64,000 nt of DNA from Gnetum montanum (taxonomy: Eukaryota; Streptophyta; Gnetopsida; Gnetales; Gnetaceae). Below, piece after piece: positions 1-12,020 of this stretch (the first letter of the stretch is position 1; every line of letters starts with the position of its first letter). Location: assembly GCA_015680685.1 (NCBI GenBank), contig MNCI01003051.1, positions 384,307-448,306 of the forward strand. Reading direction: 5' to 3'. Made by a program: the position numbers and the translations under genes. The notes below the pieces were generated by a model, which saw only the letters and a list, made by a program, of their open reading frames with translations, ran no database searches and had not been told where the DNA came from.

Positions 1-2445
1 GTAATCTAAAACTTTTGTTTGGTCTCTTTATGGTGGTTGAACTTTTCCTTGTACAAGAAGTACAAATTGACAAATTATTTTTCCAATTCTGATTGTAGCC
101 TTTTGGTAGTTAGCATTGCCATGATTATGTATCAGAGGTTGGTAAGCTCCATCTACTCTATCATCTCCTTAATCTATAGCTCCTTCATGCAAATTTCAGC
201 ATTGTTATATGCATTTAGCCCATCAAAGATAGGTTATTAGAAATCCCCTCCTTGTTGGAGCTATTGGAGGGCCTCATTTACTTTTGCCTTTGCCAATTGG
301 ATCTCTTTCTCATTAACTTATTTCTGTAGATTAACTTGATCTTTGCAATGGTTCTTGATTCTCTCAAATTTGAGGCCCTTGTTCTTCCAAGAGGCTATCT
401 CTATTGTAGATTTTTAGAAAAACGCACAGACTTTCTCCATGGTGAGGTTTCTATTTTTTGCTACCAATCTCCTAAATTCATTATTCATCTTGGCTAACTT
501 CTCCTATTGTTGATGGATAAAACATGCCATCTACTGCTTCTGCACATCAACATTCTATAGGCAATGGTTCTTTGTAGTCAGAATCTCATTCTCATGAATA
601 GTCTAAACCAAGTCCTTTTGAATATTATGCATGGTGGCATTGGCTAGGGACTAGTCAAAGACTATTATCTCCTTGGCATCCCCAATATCTTTAAGTCTCT
701 TTAGAAGCAATTCAAAAGCTTCATCTCATGTTAGTGCTAGGTTGAGCAATGTGGGATGAATGAGATGGACTCTTAATTTAGCAACCTCTGTAGCCAAGGA
801 TTAGTTTTTTATTTTGGCTATTTCAAGTTGCCCCTCCATTATGATGCATTTTCCCCTTACTTCAAGCAGCTTGAACTAGGTTGCAGTGATGGTATCAAGA
901 AGGTCAAAGACATCCATAATCAGTTTCCTAGTTCCTATTGGTTGATCTAGCAATTCCTCATGCTGGGTTACACTCAATTTGTTGCTAACAGTTCCTACAA
1001 ATGTCTGTACATCTTTGAGTGTAGAAACATCTGGTATAGCCATCGTAGATGCATTAAGTGCTTCGAAAATTCTATCGGCAACTACTTTGATTGTAGTCTC
1101 CTGGCCATAGTGCTACATCACCAAGATGATTACCTCCTCACCCTCCTCTAGATGCATTGAAAAGGTAGCAACATTCCTATGTCTTGGAATTGCTGCTATT
1201 GAGAGAGAGATACCATTATCTTTCAAGCACTAGGATTTGACCTTGCAAGCAATTGCATTCTTTGGATTGAGAAAATTGGTCCCCCATCTTCCATCTGACT
1301 TATGATTCAAGCCACTTCGCTGAGATGGCTTATTGTTGGATGGTACATAGATGGATCACTACCACTCATTCCTACTTGCTTCTACAATAGTTGCTATTAG
1401 ATTTTTGTGCATGCACTCAAAGTAGCATGGGCCTCTGATATTATTTCATGAGTGGGTGGTGGAGGTGGTTGTTGCTACTCCTCTTCTTGAATGACTTTGA
1501 TAGGAACCTTCTCATTCATCATTTCTGCACTAGAGATGGTTGGAGCTTGATGGACGACATCATTCATGTAATGGATTATGCCTCCCCTCTTACATAACTT
1601 TCTAATGAGGCACAGAAAAGGGAGTGCATTCCTTCCACATTTATTTTTTAAAAAACATTTATTTATCTCAAGATAGATAAGCTATAGAAAGTTGATAGGA
1701 AATCTATCACTTAGAGTGGCACACACATGGGTGGAGAAGGTTGTGATCTTGCTTGGCCTCATCATTGGATTAAGGTGAAAGGCCATAATCTTAAAGTATG
1801 CATGCTTTGCCATAGTAAGTGCATAAAACTCTTTATGGTCTACTCCATAACATTGCTGTGTTCATTCTTTCTTGATGTTAGGATCTGCTTGCATTGGAAT
1901 CTCCACAAGATTTGCCCTAGTTTCTAGTAATCCAAGGGCCTTGGAAATGGCTTTCACTAAATAGGACATTGAAATATCCTTGATCTTCACTGTTGAACTG
2001 GCTTGCTGATTATTCTAGAACAAGTATGTCTTTCCCATGTACCACTCCTCACTAGAAGTGATGGTTGGCCACATGAAAGCTTTTTGCAGTTGTGCTTTGA
2101 CTTTTGGAGGTGCAAAATCCAAGGAAGGTCCAAAGTTTAATTCTTGAAGTATATATTTATGGACTTCCTTGTTTGCAATCTAGATGAGTCAGGCCTTTGA
2201 CAAGGTGACCTAAAGGTTTGATCTTGATTTTGATGCCTCATCTCAGTAAGATTGTTTTGTTGTAGTTACTTCTTTAGGAATCTATTAGAAAGATTCCACT
2301 TTGAGCTTCTTCTGAAGAGGTCCCATTACATGGGTTTCAACTTCTTGCACATGGGGTTGTTCTTGGTCCCTTCCAGTTCATGGTCATTTTTCCCTTGGTT
2401 GGGATGGTCCTCTTTCTTGCACATGCTTCCCTTTAGGTGTCATCT
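1..2445 (-). pseudogene. ATH1 additional ORF: plant-transposon-protein-like domain plus coiled coil (partial)
   Basis: Not a standard gag or pol protein. The minus-strand translation, interrupted by many stops, aligns with the ORF at 52640-55400. Shared landmarks in order are ELNFGP (about 2127-2143), EW..G.TY.F, a stretch around HAYFKI..FH, then LPF..LI.KLC..GGII.Y (about 1560-1640). After this comes a Q/P-rich linker (EEEQQQPPPPP) and a long helical, coiled-coil-like tail that leaves the window. The LPF..LI.LC..G pattern recalls the Pfam 'putative plant transposon protein' family; this is from memory and unsearched. Its place downstream of pol, in the same orientation, is where Athila elements carry an extra, sometimes env-like, ORF. 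I saw no membrane segment, so env is not supported. Confidence 0.7.
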
Positions 2446-2888
2446 GTAGTCACATCATAACCAAGGATTAGCATATAATGTGTAACTGATAATCTTTAAG
2501 TGCCTTATCTTGTTGGGCAGTTACACTTAGGCTAAGTTATGATCATAGAAGATTGATTATTTTATTATTATTTTAATGTTATTTCATTTAATAGGTCACT
2601 AGAGTTTATTGGAAGGGTTTAACTCTCATAATTTGATGTTTTGATGTTAGTTTCTTAGTTAAACCTTTGTGGGAGTTAGAAAAATTTCAAAAAATTTTCC
2701 ATAAAAAACTTAAGGTTTGTGGCCCCCACAACAAAGAGCTTACCTCTAATAGCTGTAGGGCTGAAAAACTAAGTGAATTGAACAAATGGTTAGGAAGATA
2801 TGGCTCTTGGAATGTTTTGGGTTGTGAAAAATTCAAAAACTCCCCCTCGTTTTGGCTTAAATGTGAAAAAATCACTAAGGGGCATTGC

Positions 2889-2990
2889 ATATATATAGAC
2901 TTTTGACCTTACATTAATGGGGTCTTATCGACAAGGTCACGTTGATGGGTGGGCTATGTATACGGGGTCTCATTGACGAAGTCATTTGAG
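2889..2990 (-). promoter_or_regulatory. Internal U3-like promoter block upstream of the ATH1 additional ORF
   Basis: On the minus strand this contains CCCCGTATACATAGCCC, then TTGTCGATAAG, then AAAAGTCTATATATATGC. The same order occurs in the U3 of the ATH5 LTR (61538-61632): CCCCGTATACACGGCCC, then TGTCGATGCATC, then AAAGTCTATTTTTAGCC and TATAAATA. The TATA-like run at 2889-2897 lies about 0.45 kb from the first aORF-like codons. I infer a duplicated or captured U3 that could start an aORF transcript. TATA-like runs are common in AT-rich DNA, so the ordered similarity to U3 is the real evidence. Confidence 0.5.
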
Positions 2991-3439
2991 AAAATGTTTT
3001 ATAATTAATATCTCAAAAAAATACAAGGAGTTTTTACATGAAATTAAGATCCTTGAATAGCTAGAAAAGTCATGAACATGATGAAATGCTAGAAGAGGAT
3101 TCACTAATGCACAAAAATCAAAGATTTGATTGGAAGAATGAAATTTTAATGGAGAAAAATACCGTTAAGTAGCACACAGTTGGATGCAACTGATGGGGAA
3201 TGTGAATGACTTGATTGCCCAAATGCCTAAGGATAAGAAAATTAACTAGCCCAACCAAGAGATATGCAAGTGGATCCTACCCATAGTAGGTTCATGTCCT
3301 TTTGCCCTTGCATATCCTCAAACTAAGGAGTTCATAGGTCCCACAATTGATTAATGGTTATGAAAAGTTAAGGACCTAGTTTGAAAGAATCTACCTAAAA
3401 ATTTAAACATATCAAACTAAGATATTGAACAAAACATGG
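2991..3439 (-). other. ATH1 spacer between the integrase remnant and the U3-like block
   Basis: No convincing coding sequence. On the minus strand, GAACCTACTATGGG followed by GGATCCACTTGC resembles GAACCTACTTTGGGG followed by GGACCCACTTGC in ATH4 (about 56360-56390) and a similar run in ATH3 (about 50970-50990). It is therefore the family's 3' non-coding spacer, which in ATH3 lies just before the PPT and LTR. Confidence 0.5.
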
Positions 3440-3760
3440 AAAACTAGTAGTGAGCTAAGGTCCCTTCATTTGTGTGGTCATCCCATCATCACATTGATAG
3501 TGATAACAAGAGTGGATGAATTAGTGTGTGTCCCTGAAGAGTGGTGGCCAATAATACCCTACCATCAGGATCTTAATGGTCATGCATCTTTTAGCATAGT
3601 GGCTCCCATAAGGGCCCTCATGAGCATCTTGGAGAATGTGTAGTTGGTTAGCATTAGGAATACACCAACGAATCAAGCCATCAATGCACGCCTTGTAAAG
3701 GTGTTCATTGATCTCCATGAAGCATTTGGCCTGATGAAAAAACTGTTGTTTCTTCTTGTG
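3440..3760 (-). pseudogene. ATH1 integrase N-terminal zinc-binding domain fragment
   Basis: The minus translation has the H2C2 pattern of Ty3/gypsy integrase: DAHEGPYGSHYA, GYYWPPLFRD, then SCYHYQC. In an intact integrase this domain precedes the DD35E core. Here, about 30 codons after the last cysteine, the sequence becomes non-coding spacer, so the catalytic core is absent and the domain is a remnant. Confidence 0.8.
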
Positions 3761-3999
3761 GTCTAACTCTCATGGCATTTCTTGAGTAAGAAGATAAGTG
3801 AGAATGTCATCGTACCATGTAGGTTCAATAGAAACTTGTTCATTTATCACATCAGTAAAGAGGAGTTCATCAGGAAACTAATCAGAAAGTGGGCTCTCCT
3901 CCTTTTTATTGCCCCATTGTAACCAAGACAAGTGGTTAACAACCACATTCTTGATCTTCTTTGGATCTATCATTGTGAGATTGAATTCCTACAAGATCA

Positions 4000-4360
4000 T
4001 AAGTCATTGTATGACATGAGGGCTCATCATTGTTTTGTTCATTAGGAAGTGAATTGCACTATGGTTTGTATGCACGAAGACCTTGTCTCCAAGCAGATAA
4101 CACCTAACATTCTCCAAGGCATACACCACTACCATTAGTTCTTTCTCCATTGTGGTGTAGTTGAGATGTGCATCCATAATTCTTTGGCTCACATAGTGGA
4201 TGTTGTAAGGATGTTTCTGATCATGCAACTACATGAGCACAACTCCCAAGGCATAGTTCAATGCATTTATCATGATGTAAAATGGTTTGGACCAATCAAG
4301 TGCTCATAGAATTGGAGTATTTATGAGTTTCTACTTGAGATTCTAGAATGTCCTTTTGCA
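4000..4360 (-). pseudogene. ATH1 RNase H domain (gypsy RT-associated)
   Basis: The minus translation begins with IFIWTKECKRTF and continues through INALNYALGVVLM, HYVSQRIMDAHLNYTTMEKE and VFVHTNHSAIHFL to VVVNHLSWL, the typical order of the RNase H that follows RT in Ty3/gypsy pol. The usual T-D-H acidic residue is N (HTNHSA), and several codons are stops. The RT palm with its YxDD box should precede it but is not between this domain and the protease, so about 0.5 kb or more of RT was deleted. Confidence 0.85.
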
Positions 4361-4599
4361 TTCCTTGGTCCATATGAATATGCCTTCAACATAGACATAT
4401 GTTAAGCTCTCAATTTGTTCCATGCAAAGTGTGCTGTTGTTAGGATTAGCTGTCAACCACTGGGTTCCCTCCTATTTTGTGGTTGTTGCATATAGGTACC
4501 TTTGAATCTCTATCTTGTCTACACACTGTCTGCATGTTGTGATTGATGTACTTTTTATGGCTCATAGTTTGTGCACATAGTTGCACCATGTGTCATTGT

Positions 4600-5030
4600 A
4601 CATGATGCATAGAACTCTCTTCTTCTCAATATTTTTGAATGCATTTTCCTTGGAAATCTCCAAGGAAAGGTCTCTAATGCCTAGCTATGCATCAATGGTA
4701 CTAAGCCAAGCCTTTCCCATGATGATTGGAAAGTTCCCCTTGTAATTATCAACACAAATCACTGGGAAATTGGTAGGATAGGACCAATCACAAATGGTGA
4801 TCACAATGTGCTCCACTAGTCCCAAGGGAACAATGATGAACTGATCTTCCAACTTAAGAGGAATGTTGCTTTTCTTGAGTGAAGGTAGGTTCTAGGATTT
4901 GTACATCTCATGAGAAATCAGATTAACACCAAAACTTGAATTAAGAAGAACCTTGCATGACTCATTCCTAGTGATTTGCAAATAGATTAAGGAACTTCTA
5001 GGATCAGATCTTTTGCAAGGAAGGTGGCCA
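4600..5030 (-). pseudogene. ATH1 retropepsin-like aspartic protease
   Basis: The minus translation runs CKVLLNSSFGVNLISHEMY, then LGLVEHIVITICDW, then FPVICVDNYKGNFPIIMGKAW. This is the layout of a plant gypsy protease: active-site loop, flap region, and the terminal ILG..hydrophobic motif. The expected D-S/T-G active site reads N-S-S-F-G, so the catalytic aspartate is lost. It sits between gag and the RNase H remnant. Confidence 0.7.
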
Positions 5031-6925
5031 GCTTTTATTCAATTAGTTATTGCATGGGTTAGCATGATGGTATGCACTTTGGGAGGTGTTTGGTTCGAAG
5101 GGGACTCGAATGGATTGGATGTAGGATATGAGGAAGACATAGGTTTATTAGCCACATGAGTCTATGAGAGCTTTAAAGAATTGCTAGTTCAAAAGAATAA
5201 TCTTTTTTGGGATTTGGTTTCCAAACCACTCAGTTGAGGAGTTGGTTGTAAGTTAATAGCCTTCGTAGCATTTCATTACTACAATTGAGTTGGAATCTTA
5301 CCTTGCATTGATGGAGTAAGTGGTGATTGGATTAGGAGTAGAGGGTCATGCACAGAAGGATGAGGAGGATGATAAGAATATGAGGACTACCCTCTTAGAG
5401 ATGGAGATTAAGTGCTATAGTTCTTAGGAGGATAGTAGTGGATATGGGAAAATGGGTTGCTGAACATAGTATCCATATGGATCAGGCTGTCTATAAGGGT
5501 ACTGTTGCCTTGGTGGTGGCTTCCCCCATGACTGTGGGTGTTGCCATTGATCATACTGCTCAAAAGGTTGTGGTGGAGCTACACTTGGATAATAGGCTTG
5601 TTGTTGGTGGAATTGCCTAACATTGCCTGGAGGATAAGGTAATCTTTTGGGTGCTTTCCTTCTAGCCAATCTAAGATTTAGAGCATACACCCTAGACTCC
5701 TACAAGTATGACACAATAGGGCAACATCTCTTAGGATGTTCATATTAGTAGATGTCACACCCACCATCATTATATGATTCGGACTCCACAACCTCCTCTA
5801 CTATAGTAGCCTTGCCCTTACCCCTTTGATGGGCATGTTCAGCTTCCTTCCTTCTCCTACGATCATGATCACTACTTTGCTCTTTGGATGCATCTATTAT
5901 TTTTAGAGCCATTTGGAGCTTTTCATCCAAAGAGTCCCACATTTTATCTACCTTAGCCAAAATTTTTAAAATAGAGTTCTATATCGGCGAGATCTTTCAT
6001 TGCACCACCTCATCAAGTGATGCCTCCTCCTCATTATCAAAGAATCAAACTTTCCTTTTTTTGATGGAAGGATCTTAGTTGTACTCCACACTTTTTATCT
6101 TTCTTAGCTCTTCTTCTTTTTTGGTAACCTTCTCAATGAGCCTTTGGATCTAATGGACTCTAAGTTCTAACAATCTCTCTTGGGAATAGGCCCCAAGAGT
6201 TCTTCTCATTTCTGAGCAGAGCCCATCCATGATATGGTAAAGCTACTCCCTTTGAGAATAACCATGGCTAGGACATCGATGCAAAACAGAATAGTACCTA
6301 TCCATGGCTACATCCAAGGACTCATGTGTTTCTTGTCTCCAACCTTGGATTTGCTTTCTCAAGTTGGATACTCTAGAGTACATTTGATAATTTTCACTAA
6401 ATGGCTTAAGCATTTTACTTCATCTACAGATTGATTCTAGCTCCAAGGACGAGTGCCAACTTTCAGCTTCTTTTATGAGTATCCTAGAAAATAGCTTAAG
6501 CTTCTACCATTTGTTTCTCATGTTTTTTAAGACATAGGCATCATGAAAGGCTTGTAGATGGTTTTGCAGATGTGAGTTGTATCCCACTTCAAAATTTGGG
6601 ACATCATTCATATCCAACCACTTTATTTTGCTATCTTTCACATGTCTTAATGGAATTCTTGCTACCTCTATGATATGCAACATATTTCGAGTAGCAAGCA
6701 AAGTCTTATCATACTCATGACCTCTATGATGGCCATGATGCCTATGGTGCCATTTATTGATCCTTATTTTGTGGTGGAAAGCCTCCCTTGATTTCCCACA
6801 TCCTTAATCTTGACTAGTTTGATGGGCCCTATGATCATGATCATCTCTATTCCATTGGTCACCTCCATCATAGTCACATCCTCTATGATGTTGATGGGAG
6901 CTAGAAGAGGAAGAAGAGGATAACA
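5031..6925 (-). pseudogene. ATH1 gag polyprotein
   Basis: The capsid-like Retrotrans_gag core (about 6700-6210) includes GYNSHLQNHLQAFHDAY, YSRVSNLRKQIQGW and HIMDGL, and aligns with gag in ATH4 and ATH5. C-terminally follow a lysine/arginine-rich stretch (5960-5745), a cysteine/histidine knuckle remnant near 5700-5760 with one cysteine replaced by tyrosine, and a Q/P/Y-rich tail (5690-5424, for example YYPSVAPPQPFEQYDQW). The N-terminal part (6925-6720) is histidine-rich and frameshifted. Many in-frame stops make it non-functional. Confidence 0.8.
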
Positions 6926-7049
6926 AAGGTGAAGAGGACTAGCACCATAGTGCTTGCCACCCCCTCTTCAGTGGTCATGGCCACAATCATCATCATGATG
7001 CATGTACCTATCCCTACCATGACTCCCACATTTGGATTTCCCATGATCA

Positions 7050-8592
7050 TAGAAATAGTACCAAATCTAGACTGTGGCGTCATGGCTGCAAATTTTGGCA
7101 AAAAGTGGGAACTACGCTCAGCCCCTTTACAGAGAGTAGAGAGCATAGTCAGTTTGAGGAAAAAATATTGAAATTTTAACTAGACTTTCCCCCATGCACA
7201 CCATTCTAGAGTGTAGGTAGCATAGTCATGGAAAGCATAGTCAGCAAAAGCCCAGTTTTTGCAAATTTTGCTAAGTGTTGAGACTATGTTCACCACTAGT
7301 CGGGAGCGTAGTCAACCTCCTGAGGAGAGCATAGTCTATGAAAAATCCATTTTCCTCATAGTTTTCATTGAAAGTGAGACTATGCTCTCCCCAACCCATA
7401 GTGTAGTCACCGTTTAGAAGAGCATAGTTGGCAAGGATAGTCTTAAGTAGCCTTCACAATGTAGCAACAATGCTTAGCTTAGCTCTAGAATGTAGTCAAC
7501 TCACCTTCAGCAAGCATAGTTAGAAAAAGGCTTCTTTTTTGTATCCCCTTTTGTCCCAGAATTGTAACTATGCTCAACCCCACGTGAGAGTGTGGAGAGC
7601 ATAGTCCTGTAGAGCATAGTCTTTGAGTGTCATTTTTAGGTACCTTATAGTCCTCTAGGTGCACACACATGTGGTTGGAAGCATAGTCATAGTCTCACAG
7701 TCTTGTAGAGTCCAACAGAGCATAGCAATGCACAACACCATTAGCCCCATTGGTACACCACATGAATAGTAACTACACTTAGCCATTCCATTTTCCACAT
7801 GGTAGCCATCCTCGATTTCCTGCTAATCCTAAACCCATAAATACACATGCCCTCAACATTTGGGGGGGGGGGGGGGGAGGGGGGGGGAGGAGAGAAAAAG
7901 AAAGGGAACCTTTTTTTTGGTTTGGCAAGTTCAACAAGTAGTTGGTGAACAAGTGAATGGGTGAAGGGGCAGACCACTAATAGAACATCACATCTAGTAG
8001 TACACCATGGTAGTCAACCTAGTAGACACAGATGCCTTGGTAGAACACCAATCTTCGTGACTGGATAGCCTAGGGACTATGACTATGCTATCCACCTACA
8101 CTTGTTGTACATTGCATACCTTCTAAATCCCTTTTTGGTGTTAACTATGCTCATCCCCATTTTGGGTGGTATTTTACTTTATTTTCTCTATTTCTTTGCA
8201 ATTTCTACAATTTATTTACATTTTTACCATTTTTACTGCGTAGACATGCTTGAACTACGCTCAAGTGATGGTCATCGTGTGTTCACATCATTCACCTTAC
8301 TGAAACTCTTGACTATGCTTGTACCCTTTGGTGCTTGTAATTATGCTCAAACCCAATGACATTGCAAACATGACAAGTACTATAAACATCGCGTACACCC
8401 TTAGCACCATCTTACATGAGCACCATAGCTAACCACATTGCACCTCTATTGCATCTAGTAAGTCCCTGTTCGATCAACTAGATCATCCAAGGTGCCTGTC
8501 TTTGCCTCCAATAGGCCCTCACATGGATTCGAGGTTAGGCTATGCACTTGTGGACCTCTATGTTCCATCCATCGACATTTTTTATTGTTACA
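7050..8592 (+). repeat. TAT1 LTR (plus orientation)
   Basis: This aligns with the TAT4 LTR at 41435-42997. The start is degraded: the expected TGAAACACCA reads close to TAGAAATAGTACC at about 7050. The end is TTGTTACA at 8592. A TATA box, ATAAATA, lies at 7837-7843. The LTR is full of GAGCATAGTC/GACTATGCTC decamers. Just downstream of the TATA box is a guanine run not present in the sister LTR. Confidence 0.8.
7862..7890 (+). repeat. Guanine homopolymer tract at the predicted TAT1 LTR start site
   Basis: Sixteen G, A, nine G, A, GG. It lies about 25 bases after the TATA box. The TAT4 LTR has ordinary sequence here (after TCCTCAACATTT), so the run arose in this copy or reflects a sequencing or assembly error. 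Confidence 0.9.
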
Positions 8593-8597
8593 ATTTT

Positions 8598-8616
8598 TGG
8601 CACTAGAAGGAGGATC
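8598..8616 (+). promoter_or_regulatory. TAT1 primer binding site
   Basis: TGGCACTAGAAGGAGGATC starts five bases after the LTR end. TAT3 has the matching TAGTGCTAGAAGGAGGG next to its LTR. TGG and position mark it as a PBS; I cannot assign the tRNA with confidence. Confidence 0.65.
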
Positions 8617-9169
8617 AAACCACATTTTTAGACTTCGTTGTGGATGTCTTGCATGCTCTTTGCATTGCAGTTGCTGACTTTAGGCTAGCATAAACCATAA
8701 CACCCTATGGACCTACTGCACACGTAGCAGTAGCTAGATCTTAGGCCAATGTAGGAATTGTCTACTAACCTATCAATGCAGATTGAACCTCGTAGTTGGT
8801 CCCCCCAAGGTTTTGCGTAGCAACCCAAATCACACTCATTCCCACTACCTACTAAAAATCCATCATTTTCAACTAGATCCTAGTCATCTCTAGCATAGCC
8901 AGTGTAGTTTGCTCTTCAACATAGAGAGCATAGTTAAAGTAGTCTTCTTTCCTATGTGAAGAGTGTAGTCCATGTAGTTAGTGATGTTATCTAGGACAAG
9001 GTCATTTTTAACATAGTCCACAGTGTTTCATGACTAGCAACCCTTGTAGTCCCTTCTTGCAACCTTATCTATGCTCATGAACCTAGATTAACCTTCGATG
9101 TTAGTCTCAAACACACTTGACATCTTGCCTATCCAATAGGAGACCAGGATTAATGAATCTGGGAATATC
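8617..9169 (+). other. TAT1 untranslated leader
   Basis: No coding sequence recognised. It holds further GAGCATAGTT and GTAGTC motifs around 8890-9015 like those in the LTR. Confidence 0.4.
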
Positions 9170-11100
9170 ATAATGGTAGGACCAAGGAAGTTCCTTAGGT
9201 TATGTGGTCAAGGCCCAAAATACGTTGCATTAAGTAACGAGCAGTATAACTTCATATGTGTAAAGATTCAAGCAAGGTTATTTGTAGACCACTCTAACAT
9301 GGAGGAAAAAAAACTACGAGCTAATCCACTAGGATGGACTAGACTATATTCCCTTCTTATTTGATATCATCCCACTCATGGAGCCCTACCATTGATTGTT
9401 AGTATAGCTCATCTGAGTAGGTGAGTGCAACATAGGAACAAACTACGAGAACCCCCTACAAGAGGAAGAGGATGAGTTCAAATCTCGCTTCAAGTAAGAG
9501 GGCTTCTTCCACATTGTCTTCCAATGAGTGATCCCTAGTCTGGCTCTTGCTCAATCTAGTTTACCCATTCTCTTTAGGATGGTCATAGTAGCAACATCAC
9601 CTTTCCACTCCACCAGGCCTAGGTCAATGCCTATAATAGCAACACATTAGACATAGCACACACATTATGATGTAGAAGCTCCTCTTAACTTGCCCTTCAT
9701 GGCATCATTACCACCCATTTAGTCATATCTTCCCATAGTAACCATATCATCTCAACAATATGTCCACACAAGGTCCATCGCCAAGCCCTAAACAACTCAG
9801 GCACCCTACATCCTACCTATTTCATTAGTGCCCTTAGTGTCGACCCAACCCATGCATGCATTGCTTGCCCTAATCACTATCCCTATAGCACAACCAATGC
9901 ATCAAGCACATTGCATAATTTTGCAATCCACAACCAAGCCATGTACCACATAGCTAGTCCAATAGTAGATAACATAGTCAGCACAGCTAGCTAGAGCATC
10001 TCAAAGATTAAACCAAGCATTTCAAATGATCCAAAGCTTGATAGAAGAGGTGAAGCAACTCAAAGTTGCCTCCTTTGAAACTATTAAAGTGGTGGACTTC
10101 TACCAAGATGACCCTATAAGTCCTATGGTTCTGCCTCTAACTATTCTAGCTAGAGTCTCATTGCCTCAATTTAGCAAAAACAATGGTGAGGGAGATTCTA
10201 ATGCATATCTAGTCACATTTAGGTTAGAGTGCCTACTACTTCAAGCATGGCTGCATGCCATCACACATGTGTTTGCCATGTCACTGACTAGCAAAGCATT
10301 AGATTCATACTGTGCATTTCTCAGAGGCTCTATCTCCTCTTTGGAGGATTTCTTGAACCAATTTGTAATGCACTTCAAATACAACTTAAAGCTAGAGACA
10401 ACCTTAGACCAACTAATGCAAGTCAAGCAAGGCCACCTTCAGCTTGTGCAAAAGTTCATTCAATGTTGGAGTGCCTCACTAAATGAAATATGAGAACTAA
10501 TAGTTGAAGCAAATCTCCTAGCCATTTTCAAGGTTGTAGTCAATGACTTTATAAAGTCAAAACTATATTACCTGGGCCTATAATCCCTAAGCCAAGCCTT
10601 CACTCAAACTAAAAGCATAGAAGATGCAGTAGAAGCTAGCAAGGACCCAACCTATGTGGCCTACAAGAACTAGCATGCAAGGAGAGAAAAAGATAAGGGA
10701 AAGCAAAACTTAATAGTGGCAACTATAGCCAAAGAAGCCAAAGCAATCAACCGAAGGTAAATAACTAGGTAGCCCAAAGCCTCAACTAATAACAAAGCTA
10801 CCAACTCTAGCTTTAAGGCAATTGACCAACCTACATCCTTGGTGGCCACAATGCAAGTTGTTCAAAGGTCCAACTTTGAGCATAAGGATTGCTCTAAGTA
10901 TACCCCATTACGACTAAAGCCTTCAGAGCTACTAGACCAACTGCTAAAAGTCGAATGCATCCAATACAAACCAATGTTGAAGGACACCCACAAAAAGCAT
11001 GATAGATACTATGAGCTACTAAGAAATCCTACTTTGGCAGCACCAAATGAGCCCTTGGTCCCAAGATATTTTAGGCTAGATTGATTTTGCCATTACCACT
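9170..11100 (+). pseudogene. TAT1 gag
   Basis: The N-terminal part (9173-9364, with NEQYNFICVKIQARLF) aligns with the TAT3 gag (YNFVCTKLKVGL). The capsid-like core is at 10026-10493, including LPQFSKNNGEGDSNAYL, HVFAMSLTSKAL and LEDFLNQFVMHFKYN, and fits the Retrotrans_gag family. A later open stretch at 10839-11084 holds RSNFEHKDCSKYTPLRLK, shared with TAT3 (NFECKDLLKYTQLPIK). Stops and frameshifts separate these blocks. No clear zinc knuckle was seen. Confidence 0.8.
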
Positions 11101-12020
11101 AGTTGCTTGGCCATAGCATGGACCTTTGCCTAGCCTTGTGAGACAACCTACAAGAGATGATTGATAAAGACAAGTTGGTACTTGACACTGCAAACTTGGT
11201 CAAGCCTTAGAACTAGTCCATAAGGGTGTACAATGACCCTCTAAATGTAGATGATGTCAGTTATGTCATAATTCTATTAGCATTGATGATGATCTAGAAT
11301 CAGTGCAGTAGCCATTTGTGATCTAGGTGTCCTTTGGTAGTGCAAGGGTTCCATCAACCCCCATGGGTTTAAGGCCCCCTTTTGTTATTAGAGTACCACC
11401 TCAAGCACCCAAAACATCCTTCATAGTTAGGTTCCCCCCACAAGTTGCATCAACAACAACCATTTAGCTACCCTTCATCATCAAAGTACCACAACATGCT
11501 AGCCCCTCACCTATTTGAAGCCTAGTAGTAGCCAACGCATTAGTCCCTTTCTTTCCAAGGGATAACCTCATTAGAAACATTATCAGGCTCCTAAGGTGGT
11601 AATAGAGGAGACCCAATGAGCATCTTTCAAACAAAATGATTAGTCAACATCAAGACTAAAGGGTACTAGGTTCACCAAAACTATTTCCTATATTTGTGGT
11701 TACTATAGCTAAAATAATTAAAGAGGCCACAATAAGCAAATCACAAGGGAGCATTAAGGCCCTTAAGTAAGCCAAGCAAATAAAGCCTAAGTCACCTCTA
11801 TGAGAAATCCATCTCTTAGGTTGCATGGAAGAAGTTAAGGCCAAAAAAAAACATGGCTAATGGAAAGGACTTCATGGACACATTAGCTTAAGTCAAATAA
11901 GCACCTAAATAGAAAAATACAACATCAAGCTTGTACGGCCTGATCATGACCTCATTTGTCCATTGTGAAGCACTAGTGTAGATGTTGACCTCCATCCCTA
12001 TTACGGAGGACATCCCTATA

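Larger units (their letters stand above)
1..6925 (-). mobile_element. ATH1: degenerate Athila-like Ty3/gypsy retrotransposon, no LTR in window
   Basis: Read on the minus strand the order is gag (6925 to 5424), aspartic protease, RNase H, integrase zinc finger, a non-coding spacer, a U3-like block, then an extra ORF that runs off the left edge. The RT palm and the integrase core are missing: the protease part leads almost directly into RNase H, and the zinc finger leads into spacer DNA. The gag and extra ORF match ATH4 and ATH5, whose PBS fits tRNA-Asp, as in Athila elements. The right end abuts the TAT1 LTR near 7050, which seems to have landed in the histidine-rich gag N-terminus. Confidence 0.8.

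Noticed and set aside
1-2445. Retroviral-type envelope gene
   Set aside because: Position after pol fits, but no signal peptide, membrane segment or cysteine pattern was seen, and the protein is mainly coiled coil.
6901-7171. Overlapping open stretches on both strands
   Set aside because: They cross the junction between ATH1 gag and the TAT1 LTR; the hydrophobic translation has no homologue in the sister copies.
8102-8359. 85-codon plus-strand open stretch with hydrophobic residues
   Set aside because: Inside the TAT1 LTR U5 region and not conserved in the TAT4 LTR; T-rich DNA gives a membrane-like translation by composition.
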